64,000 bases of DNA from Tribonema minus (lineage: Eukaryota > Sar > Xanthophyceae > Tribonematales > Tribonemataceae): positions 124,001 through 188,000 of the forward strand of contig JAFCMP010000009.1 of NCBI GenBank assembly GCA_017506865.1, given 5' to 3'. Positions 49,983-60,482 of this stretch are shown here, one piece after another. Within the stretch, counting starts at the first letter, position 1. Each line of letters starts with the position of its first letter. Under the pieces are notes generated by a model. It was not told the origin of the DNA. It searched no databases and was given only the letters and a program-made list of their open reading frames with translations. The translations under genes and the position numbers were made by a program.

Positions 49983-52262
49983 TTGTTAGCTTTCCGCTAT
50001 TTCCGTCGGCACCTCTGCTGCACGCAACCCACGAGATCCGGGCAGTCAGCAGCTGTAAGCGGCGATAGCAGAGATTTTCGAGATTTCAACAGCTGGGGGC
50101 GTGCTCTTCACAAGGCGCCCTTCGGCTCTCAACTAGCAGCGGCAGTAGCAGCTGCTCCAGCATACCGCCACCTTCCTGGTGGCACTTGCTCAACACCATC
50201 AGCAGCTCAGACACCTTTTGCTGGAAGCAAAATGGTGGGGGGGGGGCGTGCTATTGTGAGTCAGGCTGTAGCGCATGAGCTGCATGCCTGGTTGATCGAC
50301 GAGGGGCGTTGGGGCTGGCGCTGGTTTTACAGCAACTCCAGCAGCAACGATATGTCGGACAAGCTCGATGAGGTGCTCAGCGCTATGGACTACTTCTTCG
50401 CGGCTGAGGAGAAGCTGCTTCAGAAGCAAACCCGATCCAGGGCACGCCTTGATGAAGTCAGACAGGGAGTCGCTGAGGAGCAGCAGAGAGTTAGCATGCT
50501 GCAAGAGCGGCTGCAGCGAAGCAAGGAGGCGGAGGCAGCAGCGCAGCAGGCGGAGCTCAGCTTGCAGCAGCGTTTGGCAGGTGCGGAATTACGCTTGCAG
50601 TCGCAGGTTGCAGATGCGGCAGCGCAGGCAGCAGATCTGCAGGCGCGCATCAACAAGCTCAACAGGCAGAACACAGAGCTGCTCAATGAGGCCGAGGAGG
50701 CAGAGCTGCGGTGCTCCAATCAGATAGACCACTATGAAGACGTGCAGTATACGCTTGAGCTACGCATCAAGGAGCTGGAGTCATCAGCAGCAGGTATGCT
50801 AGTTCTGGAGCTACAACAACGACTTCAACGCGTGGAAGCAGAGAATGCACAGTTGCGTGCCGGAGCGGAGCATCCAGCAGCAGCTGCTCAAGGCACTTCA
50901 ACCTCCACTGCAAGTACGCAGACGGACAGCAGCTGCGAAGTACCCGCGGCAGCAAACATGGAGGCAGGCAGTGTGGTTGACGCTCCTCGCTTGCAGCAGT
51001 TGGAGCGGCAATGCGCTGCCGATTCAGCAGCGCTTTTGCAGCTGAGGAGACGGGTGTCGGAGCTGGAGGAGGATGCTGCGAGGAGCAGAGCGTGTGCAGA
51101 GGGGCTGCAACAGCGGCTGAGGACCGCTGATGCGCAGTGTGTGCACCTGCACATGGTGTGCGACGCGGGAGCGCGCGCAGGCGCTGCACTGCGTGAGCAA
51201 CTCGCATGCGCACAAGCAGCCAGCTTGGTGTCGGCATCTACTGGCGGCAGCGGCACTGACGCTCTCAACAGCGGCAGCGGCATCAGCTTCGGCACAGCGC
51301 CACGCTCACCAGTGGCTACAGTGCTGGCGTCGGCGCGTGCAGGCGACGACAGCGCGGACAACAACAGCTGCGCCAACAACAGCGGCGGCGCATGTGCCGC
51401 ACGCTCAGCGCCGACGGAGGCGCTTACAACATCGCAAGCATGCAGCAGTGGCGCGCTTGGCAGCAGCAGCACTGCAGCTGTGCTCTCAGCGCCGACAACG
51501 GCGGCGCATGCAGCTGTGCGCGCATGCGACATCGGCGGGCACAACAGCAGCGGCACCGCAGCCGCGCTTTCGGCACCGGCGACAGCGGCGCTTTCATCTC
51601 TGCGCGCACGCAGTGGCGCGCGTGACAGTGGCGGCACTGCGGCCCCGCTCCCAGCGCGCGGCGGCGGCAGTGGCGGTAGCGGCGGCGCGCGCGGCAACGG
51701 CGGCGGCGGCGGCAGCAGCGGCGCACGCGGCGGCGGTAGCGGCGGCGCGCGGGGTGGCAGCGGCGGCGCGCGAGGCGGCGGCGGCGGCGCACGCCACCAA
51801 AGCGGCGGCACGGGCGCAGCGAGCTTGCCGACGGCGACGGCAACGGTGCCGATGCAACAGCGCGTGGGCGTCAGCGCTGCGCGGTGGGGCGGCCGCTCTC
51901 ACGGCGGCAGCAGAAGTGGCGCGAGTACTGGGCGGCGCATACGCTTAAGGAGCAACAGCGCCTTCGTGACCAGCAGGCGCGTCACAAGGCGGCGCTCGGA
52001 TGGCGCACAAGCATGTGCGGGCGTGGCGCTGGCGCAGAGCCGCCAGTCACACCAGCAGCGGATGTGCGCAGCGGCGCACGCACAAGTGCAGCAGTGTCTT
52101 TCAGCAGCGATCAGGCTGTTCACAGCACGTATTGTGCTGATGTTTGTGAGACACAGATGGCAGCAGCTCTTTTGTGCGCCATGTGTCTTACCAGTGCATC
52201 TTGAGCGGTTTGGCTCATGGGGGCGCTTGTTTGCAGGTTCACTGTTGAGCCTGTACGTTTAG
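49983..52262 (+). CDS. Coiled-coil, Gly-rich ORF of the 3.4-kb element
   Basis: Open for about 759 codons; the first credible ATGs are near 50232 (MVGGGRAIV) and 50352 (MSDKLDEVL). From about residue 125 a long coiled coil (EEKLLQKQTRSRARLDEVRQ, LQARINKLNRQNTELLNEAE, LQQRLQRVEAENAQLRAG) runs about 270 residues. Then come Ala/Ser-rich repeats, a GGC-encoded Gly/Arg/Ala tract (51650-51800) and a basic Arg-rich C-terminus. A nucleic-acid-binding, self-associating gag-like protein would fit, but no capsid or zinc motif is seen. The Gly tract creates long Ala/Arg frames on other strands, which I ignore. Confidence 0.5.
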   Translation: MLAFRYFRRHLCCTQPTRSGQSAAVSGDSRDFRDFNSWGRALHKAPFGSQLAAAVAAAPAYRHLPGGTCSTPSAAQTPFAGSKMVGGGRAIVSQAVAHELHAWLIDEGRWGWRWFYSNSSSNDMSDKLDEVLSAMDYFFAAEEKLLQKQTRSRARLDEVRQGVAEEQQRVSMLQERLQRSKEAEAAAQQAELSLQQRLAGAELRLQSQVADAAAQAADLQARINKLNRQNTELLNEAEEAELRCSNQIDHYEDVQYTLELRIKELESSAAGMLVLELQQRLQRVEAENAQLRAGAEHPAAAAQGTSTSTASTQTDSSCEVPAAANMEAGSVVDAPRLQQLERQCAADSAALLQLRRRVSELEEDAARSRACAEGLQQRLRTADAQCVHLHMVCDAGARAGAALREQLACAQAASLVSASTGGSGTDALNSGSGISFGTAPRSPVATVLASARAGDDSADNNSCANNSGGACAARSAPTEALTTSQACSSGALGSSSTAAVLSAPTTAAHAAVRACDIGGHNSSGTAAALSAPATAALSSLRARSGARDSGGTAAPLPARGGGSGGSGGARGNGGGGGSSGARGGGSGGARGGSGGARGGGGGARHQSGGTGAASLPTATATVPMQQRVGVSAARWGGRSHGGSRSGASTGRRIRLRSNSAFVTSRRVTRRRSDGAQACAGVALAQSRQSHQQRMCAAAHAQVQQCLSAAIRLFTARIVLMFVRHRWQQLFCAPCVLPVHLERFGSWGRLFAGSLLSLYV

Positions 52263-52853
52263 ACACCACACCGCTTGCATACCATCAGCAGTGTAGTGTC
52301 TGGGGGCAATTGTCGTACAGGTCGAAACGCGTTGCATTGACCACCTGGGCGCACAAACCCACCCGCCCACCCTTTAGTTTTGTTTCAGTTGTACAAGCGC
52401 ACTTCTTTTGCGTGTGTTACACAAACGCTGGGGGAAATAAGTGCGCAGTGCCAACATGTCGGGGGCGTACATACTATAGTAGCTGTAGAATCATGGTGCA
52501 CTTGCTTGCGCACTTGCTTGCGTTGGTTGCGCAGTGCCAACATGTCGGGGGCGCATATAGCAGCGGAGCAAGTTGCTTGCTTTCAAGTTTGTTTGTTGCA
52601 GCGTTGGAATATTGTATTGTTTTGCAACAACGTAGTTGCCATTCCAGCCAGATGCACCACATTCTTTCTGAGACGTGTTGGTGGCGGAGGGTTGCTGGTA
52701 TATGCCCGTGTTATTTGAGAGTTTCGGCGGTCGCGGAGGACTGCTGCGCTTGCATTGCATTTCATAGCAGTATTGCATGTGTAGTATATAGGGCGCCTCA
52801 CATGAGTGCATGGCTTTCGACTTGGGGAGTGGAAGAGCCATGCAGGGGGCGAT

Positions 52854-53115
52854 TGTAGTGAGGCAACCCTAGGTGGAGCAGTAGTTGAAGTAGGGCTTGC
52901 AGTGCGAATGCCTTTTCGTGCTTGTAAGACACCTTACACCATGACCTCCTGACTGGACTTCTCTCCACTGCCTTGGCTGCTGGCATTGCTTCCATTTCAT
53001 ATGGGGTTGCACACAGTACACGCGTTTGTGGAACTGAGGTCTCAGGAGTGCTGAGGTGTGTAGTTCTGTAGCAGTAGATCATATACACAGCAGTGAGGAA
53101 ACTCATGCTAAATAT
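52854..53115 (+). repeat. Right LTR of the 3.4-kb element
   Basis: Direct copy of 49675-49934, roughly 95 percent identical by eye. Confidence 0.75.
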
Positions 53116-54444
53116 ACGGTCCTGCCGAGATCGCCATTGTGGTGGTGCTAACCCACAGAGGGTGAAAGTGTGTGAGACTCAGTCTCAACCTTGACTTGCA
53201 ACAGCCGGAAATGCCCACTGCCTGGTGGACCGGAGCGCCCTCCCCAAGTGCAATATCACCGTGATATGCAAGCGTGGCTAACAGGTAGAAGCAGAAGAAG
53301 CTGTGCCATGTTGAAGGTTAAAGTCGTGTCTGATTACTGCACAAAAGGCATTCACAATGCAAGCCCTACTTCAACTACTGCTCCGCCTAGGGTTGCCTCA
53401 CTACAATGACCACCTGGGCGCACACGCGCGGTGAGTATGCCCGCGGCGGCGGCAGCGAATTTCAGCCAAAATCTCCTCTCTTTCCCCCTCTTTTCTTGCC
53501 CCTTTCTTTCCCCCTCAGACCCACACTGCTAAAAAATTGCTGTTGTCTTTGCTGCATAACAGAGTGCTCGCGCACGCCGCGCGCACCGCTGTCGTGTGTC
53601 GTGTAACATACATAATATGCGCAAAGGCACCATGTTGGACGATGCCCCTGGAGTGGCATGAAATTGACCAGTGCGCAAGCTGCAGTCAGGTATAGAAGAT
53701 TGCACAAACACAACTGTGACATGGAAAAGCGCAACACACAATCTTGGCGCAGCATACTGAGTCATCGCATGCAGAAGCTGCCTGTACATTTCCAAAGCTG
53801 CAGGGGTGGTCAAACAGCAAACAAGCTGCACATGTGCATACACCGCCAGAGACATTTTCACATGGAGTTGCTGCCCGCTTGCACTGGCAGTTGCACATGG
53901 CACGCGGCAATCTGACACAGGGACCAAACACGTGGCTGGGCGCATGAATGCTGGGTGTTTGAATGCGGCATGACGATCGGGCTAGGGCAAGGGGTAGGTT
54001 GTGTCGCCGAAGTATGTACTGTAGGGGTTAGGTCAACAGTGTGTGCTGGTGTGCGGTCGCATTAACCGAAGGGGCACCCATCTGGGCAATCAGTGCCCCA
54101 TCAGGACAAATAGAGGCTGAACATGACACACTGAATCCGGAGGTTCTCGGCTGAACTTGGATATAGGAATAAAACCCCAATATTCAACAACTTTGTCAAA
54201 ACCCACGCGCTACTGCCTGCTGTAGCGCATGGCGGCAGCTGTAGTGACCATTGACTTCATGATAGGCAGCTGCAATAAGCGCCGCCGAGTGAGGCCCTTC
54301 TTGGTCATGGATATCCTGTTGGTGAAAAGAGCTGCGCGGGCTTGCTTGCTACTGCTACTCCAAGCTGTGTTGCAACTTAGATTTTCACTTCATCGAAGCT
54401 GGTGTGGTGGCTGACCTCCTCAATTCACTGCTGCTATTGCGCCA
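53116..54444. other. Gap between the LTR element and the RRM gene
   Basis: Contains an inverted LTR fragment (53341-53405). The phrase TGACCACCTGGGCGCACA at 53406 also occurs inside the element at about 52339. No gene recognised; a pyrimidine-rich stretch lies at 53470-53520. Confidence 0.5.
53341..53405 (-). repeat. Inverted 65-bp LTR fragment
   Basis: Reverse complement of the first 65 or so bases of the 3.4-kb element's LTR, ending exactly at its TGTAG terminus (53405). Remnant of another insertion or of a rearrangement beside the element. Confidence 0.75.
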
Positions 54445-56519
54445 ATGCCGCGTCAGGATATGGAGCGTGCAGCCAGTCAGGCACCTGAGCGTTCCGCGCC
54501 GGCTTTAGCAGCGCCGCCTTCATCACCGGCGACCGGTGACTCATCACAAATGGTGCTGCTGGGCAAGGTAAGAAGTTTCAGAGATTTTTCCCCATCTTTC
54601 CCATGTTGCATAGCTGGCACCAGTTGCTCAACCTTCTCACATCCGCCTTCACTCTTTCTTGGTGGTGCTCCCTGCAGAAGCGGCTGAACGCACAGGTGCC
54701 TGGACAAACATTGGACTAGCAGTGGCAGCAGCAGCGATGTTGATGCCGCGCGCAAGCAGTCTGCTGCGGCTTTGAATAGGGACAACAAGCCTGTGTCTCA
54801 GGAAGAGAGCAACCTCTTCGTGGGCGACCTGGCACGGGGGCTGTCAGAAAAGGAGCTGCAGGCAGCATTCGCCCAGTTCGGCAGGTGAACAGGCTGTACT
54901 CACGCCAAGAGCGCATGTGCGGAGCCATAAGGCTTGCTGCTGGTTTCAACATGCATGCTGCACGAGTACTCTCACCAGCGCTGCATTTTTGTTTCATGTG
55001 CATGCAAATGCTGATCTGTACATCTTCGCTTGTTGACTCATGGGCACAGCAACTTCAGCTTGATCATGTGCGTTGTCCCGAAATTCGATTGCTTCTGCCT
55101 GATCCAGGGTGGTGACAGTGAACATAAAGCGAGACAAGAACACGGGCAAGAACCTTGGATATGGCTTTGTGCGCATGGGTATGCATGAGGAGGCAGTAAT
55201 CGCCAAAGACAGCATGCACAGGTACGTCATAGGCAATTGTTAATGTGAGATGGTCATAGTCTGCTTAGTGCTTAGTGCGATGCTGGCGTCTCATCAGCCT
55301 TTGACCGCTGTGCTTCACCTGCTAGCACATAAAGTTTGTAAAAGCTATTGTCGGCGACAGCTTTTTTGCAAAGCCTTTTCAGACCAGTGGGCTGCATGTT
55401 GCAGTTATAGCCATGCTTTGCTGAGTTTTTGTCTCAGCCATGTCATCTTTGCATCCTTTTTTTTACCTCTGCTCACATCATCACATGATGGTTGCATTTT
55501 GTGTGTGAAGGGCGGAGTTGCGTGGGAGGCGCGTCAGGGTCGGCTGGGCACAGAAGAACACTTCACTATTTTGTGGAGCGCTACCTGAAATACCACCAAT
55601 CAACAGCTCAGGGCACTGTTTGGCCAATCTGGCCCCCTCGATGAGGTTAGTAGATATGCGCAACCTACAACCATTGACTTGGTGTTCGGAAAGCTCTGGC
55701 AGACCACAAATCATATGGTTCCTGACGCGCTGAAGCACTGGAGACTATGAGGCTGCATGTCTACAGCAGACGATTGAGCGAAAGGTGAATTTCTGTGAGC
55801 ACTGTCCATGATCATGGCAGGTCAGTTTTGCCATGAGGCACGTTCACTTGCGCAGCATTATCATGTCGAGATGACTTGTGCGCATATTCAGTGCCTCAGT
55901 ATTGACAAACGACAGCTGTCATTGTGTTGGAAGCTTCAATGCCGTGCTGCCAGATGGTCATGATGATCACCAATGACACATCCATCCCATGTCATCCGGT
56001 GTTTTGTACTGTTGTGCGGGAGCATACCAATGTGGTCCGCGCTGGTCGTAATGGGCTGGTCAAGTTCCGCTACAGACTGCATGCAGAGCAAGCTCGCAAG
56101 CAACTCAACGGCGGCACAGTGAGAGGAGGCAGCGGAGGAGGTCGAGGGGCAGGAGCAGCTTGAGCAGCAGGACCGGCCCGTTTATCTCACTATGAGTATC
56201 AGGGCATCGAGCGTGAGCTGCGGACCCAGGTGGATCTGAGGACAGCCTGGCAGCTGCATTCAGCCGAATCCCCTGCTCCCCTGCCTGTGCGCATTTTCAC
56301 GGACGTGGGAGAGCAGTATTTGGCCTTGACGCAGAAAGGTACGCAATGGTGCGTTGCAGTAGTTTTGCGCCTGATCTGTGTTGCTGCGTTTTACCCACTA
56401 TTCCTGCAAAGCAGCAGACTGCAGCGCACGTGATTATCCTTCCAGGTGTGGACACGCAGCTTTGGTACATGGAGGCCTCTCACAAATCATCCAGTGGCTT
56501 TGGGGGCGATGATGCGTAG
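54445..56519 (+). CDS. RNA-binding protein with two RRM domains, possibly damaged
   Basis: Exon 1 54445-54567 (MPRQDMERAASQAPERS ... VLLGK, donor GTAAGA). A later exon gives EESNLFVGDLARGLSEKELQ (RNP2, donor after 54893), spliced in phase to 55111-55221 with KNLGYGFVRMGMHEEA (RNP1) and to about 55510 with AELRGRRVRVGWAQKNT, completing RRM1. RRM2 starts TSLFCGALP, and its second half is RNGLVKFRYRLHAEQARKQLNGG near 56040-56110, followed by a Gly/Arg tail. Final exons give QYLALTQKG and VDTQLWYMEASHKSSSGFGG, ending TAG 56517. One-base frame breaks are seen near 54716 and 55590. RRM proteins of this plan act in mRNA processing or stability. The exon chain in the RRM2 region is incomplete in my reading. 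Confidence 0.6.
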
Positions 56520-57022
56520 CTCGTCAGCGCAATTCATCAGACAGTCGTGTCTCGCGCATTTTTCTGCGTCATTTAATCCTCACTTTGACACACCAAGGTG
56601 TTCTAGCTTACGCGTCAGAAACCAGCAGCGAATGTCAAAGTGTAGCGGCTTGAAGGTCGTCGCAGGAGCTATAGCTATAGTGTACGACAGCCTGACCCAC
56701 ATGGCTGTAAATGTATGAACACGCCGATACGATCATTGACCGTGCCCTGGCCGGCAGAGGCACTCTAACTCGGTGCCTGGGGCGTCTTGCACTAACTGTA
56801 CAACATTTTTCACGCTGTTGCACCCTCCAATGCCCGTTAATCGCCACGTACAACGCGCAAGCTCATTTATGGAATTTGTCCAGCCCGCACGCAGCTTAGA
56901 ATTCATGCCCATTTTCGGAGTTTGCGGCCTCCCCAAGATTAATCTGTCCAAAAATAGGCAAATTGCTCTTGTTCATAAAGTCACCGGACATTTGCGCGCA
57001 AGCGCTTGGGGCCGAAGGGTGT
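56520..57022. other. Gap without recognised gene
   Basis: Separates the end of the RRM gene from the Fanzor-like exon on the opposite strand. The expected downstream RuvC-II and zinc-ribbon exons of a Fanzor would have to lie here on the minus strand; I could not find them. Confidence 0.5.
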
Positions 57023-60000
57023 TCAGGCCACATCTGGCCCCCAAAATCCCTCTGGGAGCGGATTTGCTGCAAAATCCGCGGCGCTATCGCGCCTCCAGCG
57101 CTGGCCAAGGGCAGTGACCGCACTGAAAGCCAGCACCTGGCCCGGGTCCACCCCAGTCACCACGACATGGTCCTGGGCGTGCAGCCGCTCCTGTGCAGCA
57201 GGGGTACCGTCCGCCACCGTAGCCCCTATCTCCCTGTGCACACGCTGGAGGCGGAACACCCCATTGGGGCCTTCAGCCACCTCCCCCTCCAGCACATCCC
57301 CCAGCTCCTCATTGATGTACCCAACCTGTGACACAGAGGAGAATGCAATGAACATGAGTGGAGGGGGGGGGGAGGGGTATCAGCAAGCTATTGGGTGTAC
57401 TATTCAGTCTGCCCATGAGGTGTATACAATAGCACAGCGCCATGACAATCGGCGCCCTCACTGATGGCATGCTGATGGCGTGCTGGAGTCACAAAGGTGA
57501 GGCTACACAGTGTCTGCATGCAGTCGACATTGAATTTTCACATGATATCCAGACTGTAACGGCACGCCATAGAGTCAGATTGCAAAATGGGACTTCATGG
57601 CGCAAGTATGACATACTACCAGGGGCCCCGGCCGGCCATCCGCGCAGCAAGACCTGGAAACAGCTCGCCCATGCCGCTGCATATCAGAGGGGCAGCGCAT
57701 GACACAGCGACAACAAAAGCACATCATGGTGAGACACTGTCACCAATGTCACGCTGCGATGCGATGGATGCATACTGAAAGTATGCAAGCATGGAACCAA
57801 CCAACCGGTTTGAGCATATGACAATCTCAATCATCACAGTTGCCTGTGACTGCCAGGTTTCAGCGTATGATGCTGACTCAGACAGCTGCTCAGTGATCAC
57901 CATATCACGTATTAGAGTGATGAGACCATGATTGTCACACCAAAAGTTGACAGAGTGACAGGTCAAGCGCGCTGATAGGACATCTGCAGTGTGCTACTAC
58001 CAGCAGCTGAGCTAATAGGACATCTGTATGTAGTGTGCTACTACAGTACTAGTAGGCTAAGCGTGCTCATCCTGTCGACAGGCACTACGCAGCGGGGCTA
58101 TGCCTGCAGCCCTAGAGCACCCAAATGCACGCGTACGCCGTGCCCCTGTCAACTTTGGTCAGTGAACTTCAAGCAACTTGAAGGGCGAAGGACCTGACAA
58201 CAACAGCTATGAGACAGATGCGGCAGCGTGTTGGCAACTCACGTGCGGTCGATGCGGATAAATGCCAGCTGGGGCTTGAAGCGGGGGAGGGGAGCAGTGA
58301 GCTTTGGAGGGACCGGCAGCAGGCCCCACACAGCGTCCCTGTTCTCGCGGCGCGATGCGGCATCATCAGGAAACTGCTCGAAAAGCCCCGACATCAGATT
58401 CTGGTAGTCTCTGCGGTCGGTCTCCACATAGAGCTGCTGCAGCTGTGCCAAAAGCCGGCGCTTGCTAGCGTCGCTGTCGCCGTCGGGCAGGTAGCGCACT
58501 GTCTCGCAGATGTCCAGGACCTTGAGGTAATCGGCGCCCTCCTGCACGTCTCCGTCATCGTCCAGCTCTGCGCCCCTGAAGCCCAGCTGGTTGAGGCGCG
58601 CCTGCAGCTCCCCGTGCAAGTCGTTGCCGGCATAGGTGGTCACCAGCTCAGCCAAGTCATGTACAGCCCTGGGAGCATCACGTGCAATCAATTTGGCATG
58701 GGGAAGTCCGTAAGTTGGGTGGCAAATAAGCACTGTCGCTCCGACTGTACTTGCAGGCCACATCCAAGCCTGGCTAGAAGGCCAAGTCAAGAACATCCAG
58801 ACTGCGGGTTGATTATTCTGAGCAGGCCATCACACATCAACTTTCTTGCATGTAGGGACAGAATAAGGCGCATACATGCAGCGTGTGGCTGAACCAACAA
58901 GTAAGGTTGAAGTTGTCCACTACCACTTGCGCTCAATGGCAAAAACAGCTGCCTGCTGCCATTTCCACCTCTGCCGAGCAGGGCTGGCGCAAGTGTGATT
59001 GCAGCCTGCACCCAGCCCTCTGTGCAGGTTACATCACGCCGAACATAGTGCACCACAAAAACAGCAGAAATGTGAGCCGTTGAGACACCCGCATCACTTG
59101 CACAAATGCCTTGGTGCTGATGAGAGGATGCGAGCCGTTCCAGAAACTGCTTGCAAATGTATGCACAGTGTACCTTGTGAATACAGGCATTTAACTAGGC
59201 ATTTGCCGCCCACCTGGTGAACGGGCGCACAGTCATGTCGACTTGGGTATCAGGGTCATCATCGTCGTTCATGATATGCGCCGGCAGGGCTTGGAACAGG
59301 GCCCAGTGCGTGATGGCCAGGCGCCGCCGCTGGAAGTGCACCTGTATGTACGTGCTGGCAACCGTTGCCATGTCCTTGGCCACGTAGAGGAAGACCTCAT
59401 GCAGGCGCCAAGGCGCCCCGGGGGCCTACAGGGCCTGCAGGTTGCTGTTGTTGCGCAGGTCCTGAAATCGTTGAAGCGTCGAGGGGGGCAACTGCACAAC
59501 AGGAAGCACACGAGGAGCGCGTGTCACTCCACATGAATCGGTTGACCCTCGCCCTGGCTTTCATTGTCTTGACCAGCGCTGTAACCAGAGTAGCCAGCTG
59601 TGATGATCACAGATTGATTGAGATTTGCATTCTGGTCCATGCGAGTGTCAGTACCACTCGCACATGTGACATCTCCAGGCACGTTGCGCAAGTCATTCAG
59701 GTACTGTGAGGCTGTTGGCATACTGGTCGACAAGGTCATTATGTGCTGGACGGAAGGCTGCCTTCACGACACTGTTTGACAAGCATGCATGAATGGCTCA
59801 CCATGCACATCCTTCTCTGATAAGGTCGTGAGCCATGGACGAACAACAAGTCATGCGACATTGTTGAAGTCCTGCGTGAGTTCCAACGCTGACCAAAGTT
59901 ATATCTCGCGCCTGAGGCAGCAGCATGCGCTTTTTTGAAACGCAGAAACAGTCACTGTTGTTGTGCGGATGCGCAGGGAATAGTGATGCCCAGTGCACGG

Positions 60001-60482
60001 TACCGCTTCAAAGGCCACGCTGCAAAGAAGAGAAGACTTTGTTCTTGTACCTAAGCAGCTCCAGGTCCTGCTCCGTTCGTGTAACCTGCCCCCGCTCCTG
60101 GCACATAGCAGGTCAAACACTCCATAAAGAAGCGCTGCGTGGCGTCGGGGAAGGGCTGTCCGAGATCTAGCTTCCATGTGCAGATGTAGTTGGCCAGCAA
60201 GGAGGCCAGATGCCGCACCTTCCCCACGTAATCTGCAGCGTCCTGGAGTGTTTGGGCGATCTCAAGGCTAGGGTGCCGATGCAGGACCTTTGCAAGGCTG
60301 CAAGAGACGGTCTTGTGCCTGAGCTTTACGCCTTGATCCGCTCCAAGGATGCGTCGCCTTCGCTCGAAGGTCCGCAACAGAGTCTCGTGCAGCCGGTGTG
60401 TGTGTGAGGGCTCATGCCCCTGGGCAGTATTCACCGCCGCCTGCCCGAACCTGTTGATGAGCCGCTCGACCAGGTCCGCCAT
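57023..60482 (-). pseudogene. Fanzor/TnpB-like gene, decayed copy 2 (N-terminus, middle, RuvC-I)
   Basis: Minus-strand exons: N-terminal 60482 to about 60085 (MADLVERLINRFGQ ... YVGKVRHLASLLANYI), 59395-59214 (VFLYVAKDMATVASTYIQVH), 58668-58243 (AVHDLAELVTTYAG ... FIRIDRT), then 57325 to about 57110 (VGYINEELGDVLEGEV ... DHVVVTGVDPG). The VTGVDPG string is a good RuvC-I motif with its catalytic Asp. The exon with the TDG segment present in copy 1 is missing here through the 552-bp deletion, and no RuvC-II, RuvC-III or zinc ribbon follows. Phase from the first exon to 59395 does not close with an obvious donor, so an exon may be missing between 59515 and 60085. Family assignment is by motif order only. 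Confidence 0.5.
57334..59398. repeat. Duplicated block, copy 2 (2065 bp)
   Basis: Counterpart of 28418-31034. The deletion joins ACATACTA directly to CCAGGGGCCCCGG. Outside the shared borders the two loci are unrelated: here the block continues into further Fanzor-like exons on both sides, whereas copy 1 abuts gene E and the CTG tract. Confidence 0.9.

Larger units (their letters stand above)
49675..53115 (+). mobile_element. Non-autonomous LTR retroelement (3.4 kb)
   Basis: Direct terminal repeats 49675-49934 and 52854-53115 (about 260 bases, roughly a dozen substitutions and a 2-bp indel between them) start TGTAGTGAGGCAACCC. A purine-rich GCAGGGGGCGA precedes the right copy. The interior holds one long ORF and no RT, RNase H or integrase, so it must use another element's enzymes. 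I found no clean target duplication and the 3' LTR border (ctaaatat) does not end in CA, so exact ends may be off by a few bases. Confidence 0.72.

Noticed and set aside
51130-51948. Ala/Arg/His-rich frame overlapping the 3.4-kb element ORF
   Set aside because: Frame-shifted reading of Ser/Ala/Gly repeats; the coiled-coil frame continues across it.
37234-53115. The two LTR elements as one nested composite
   Set aside because: Each has its own unrelated LTR pair, and 321 bases of other sequence lie between them.
53110-53135. CTGCCGAGATCGCCA-like string after the 3.4-kb element as a tRNA 3' end
   Set aside because: No cloverleaf can be drawn upstream; no tRNA gene was recognised anywhere in the window.
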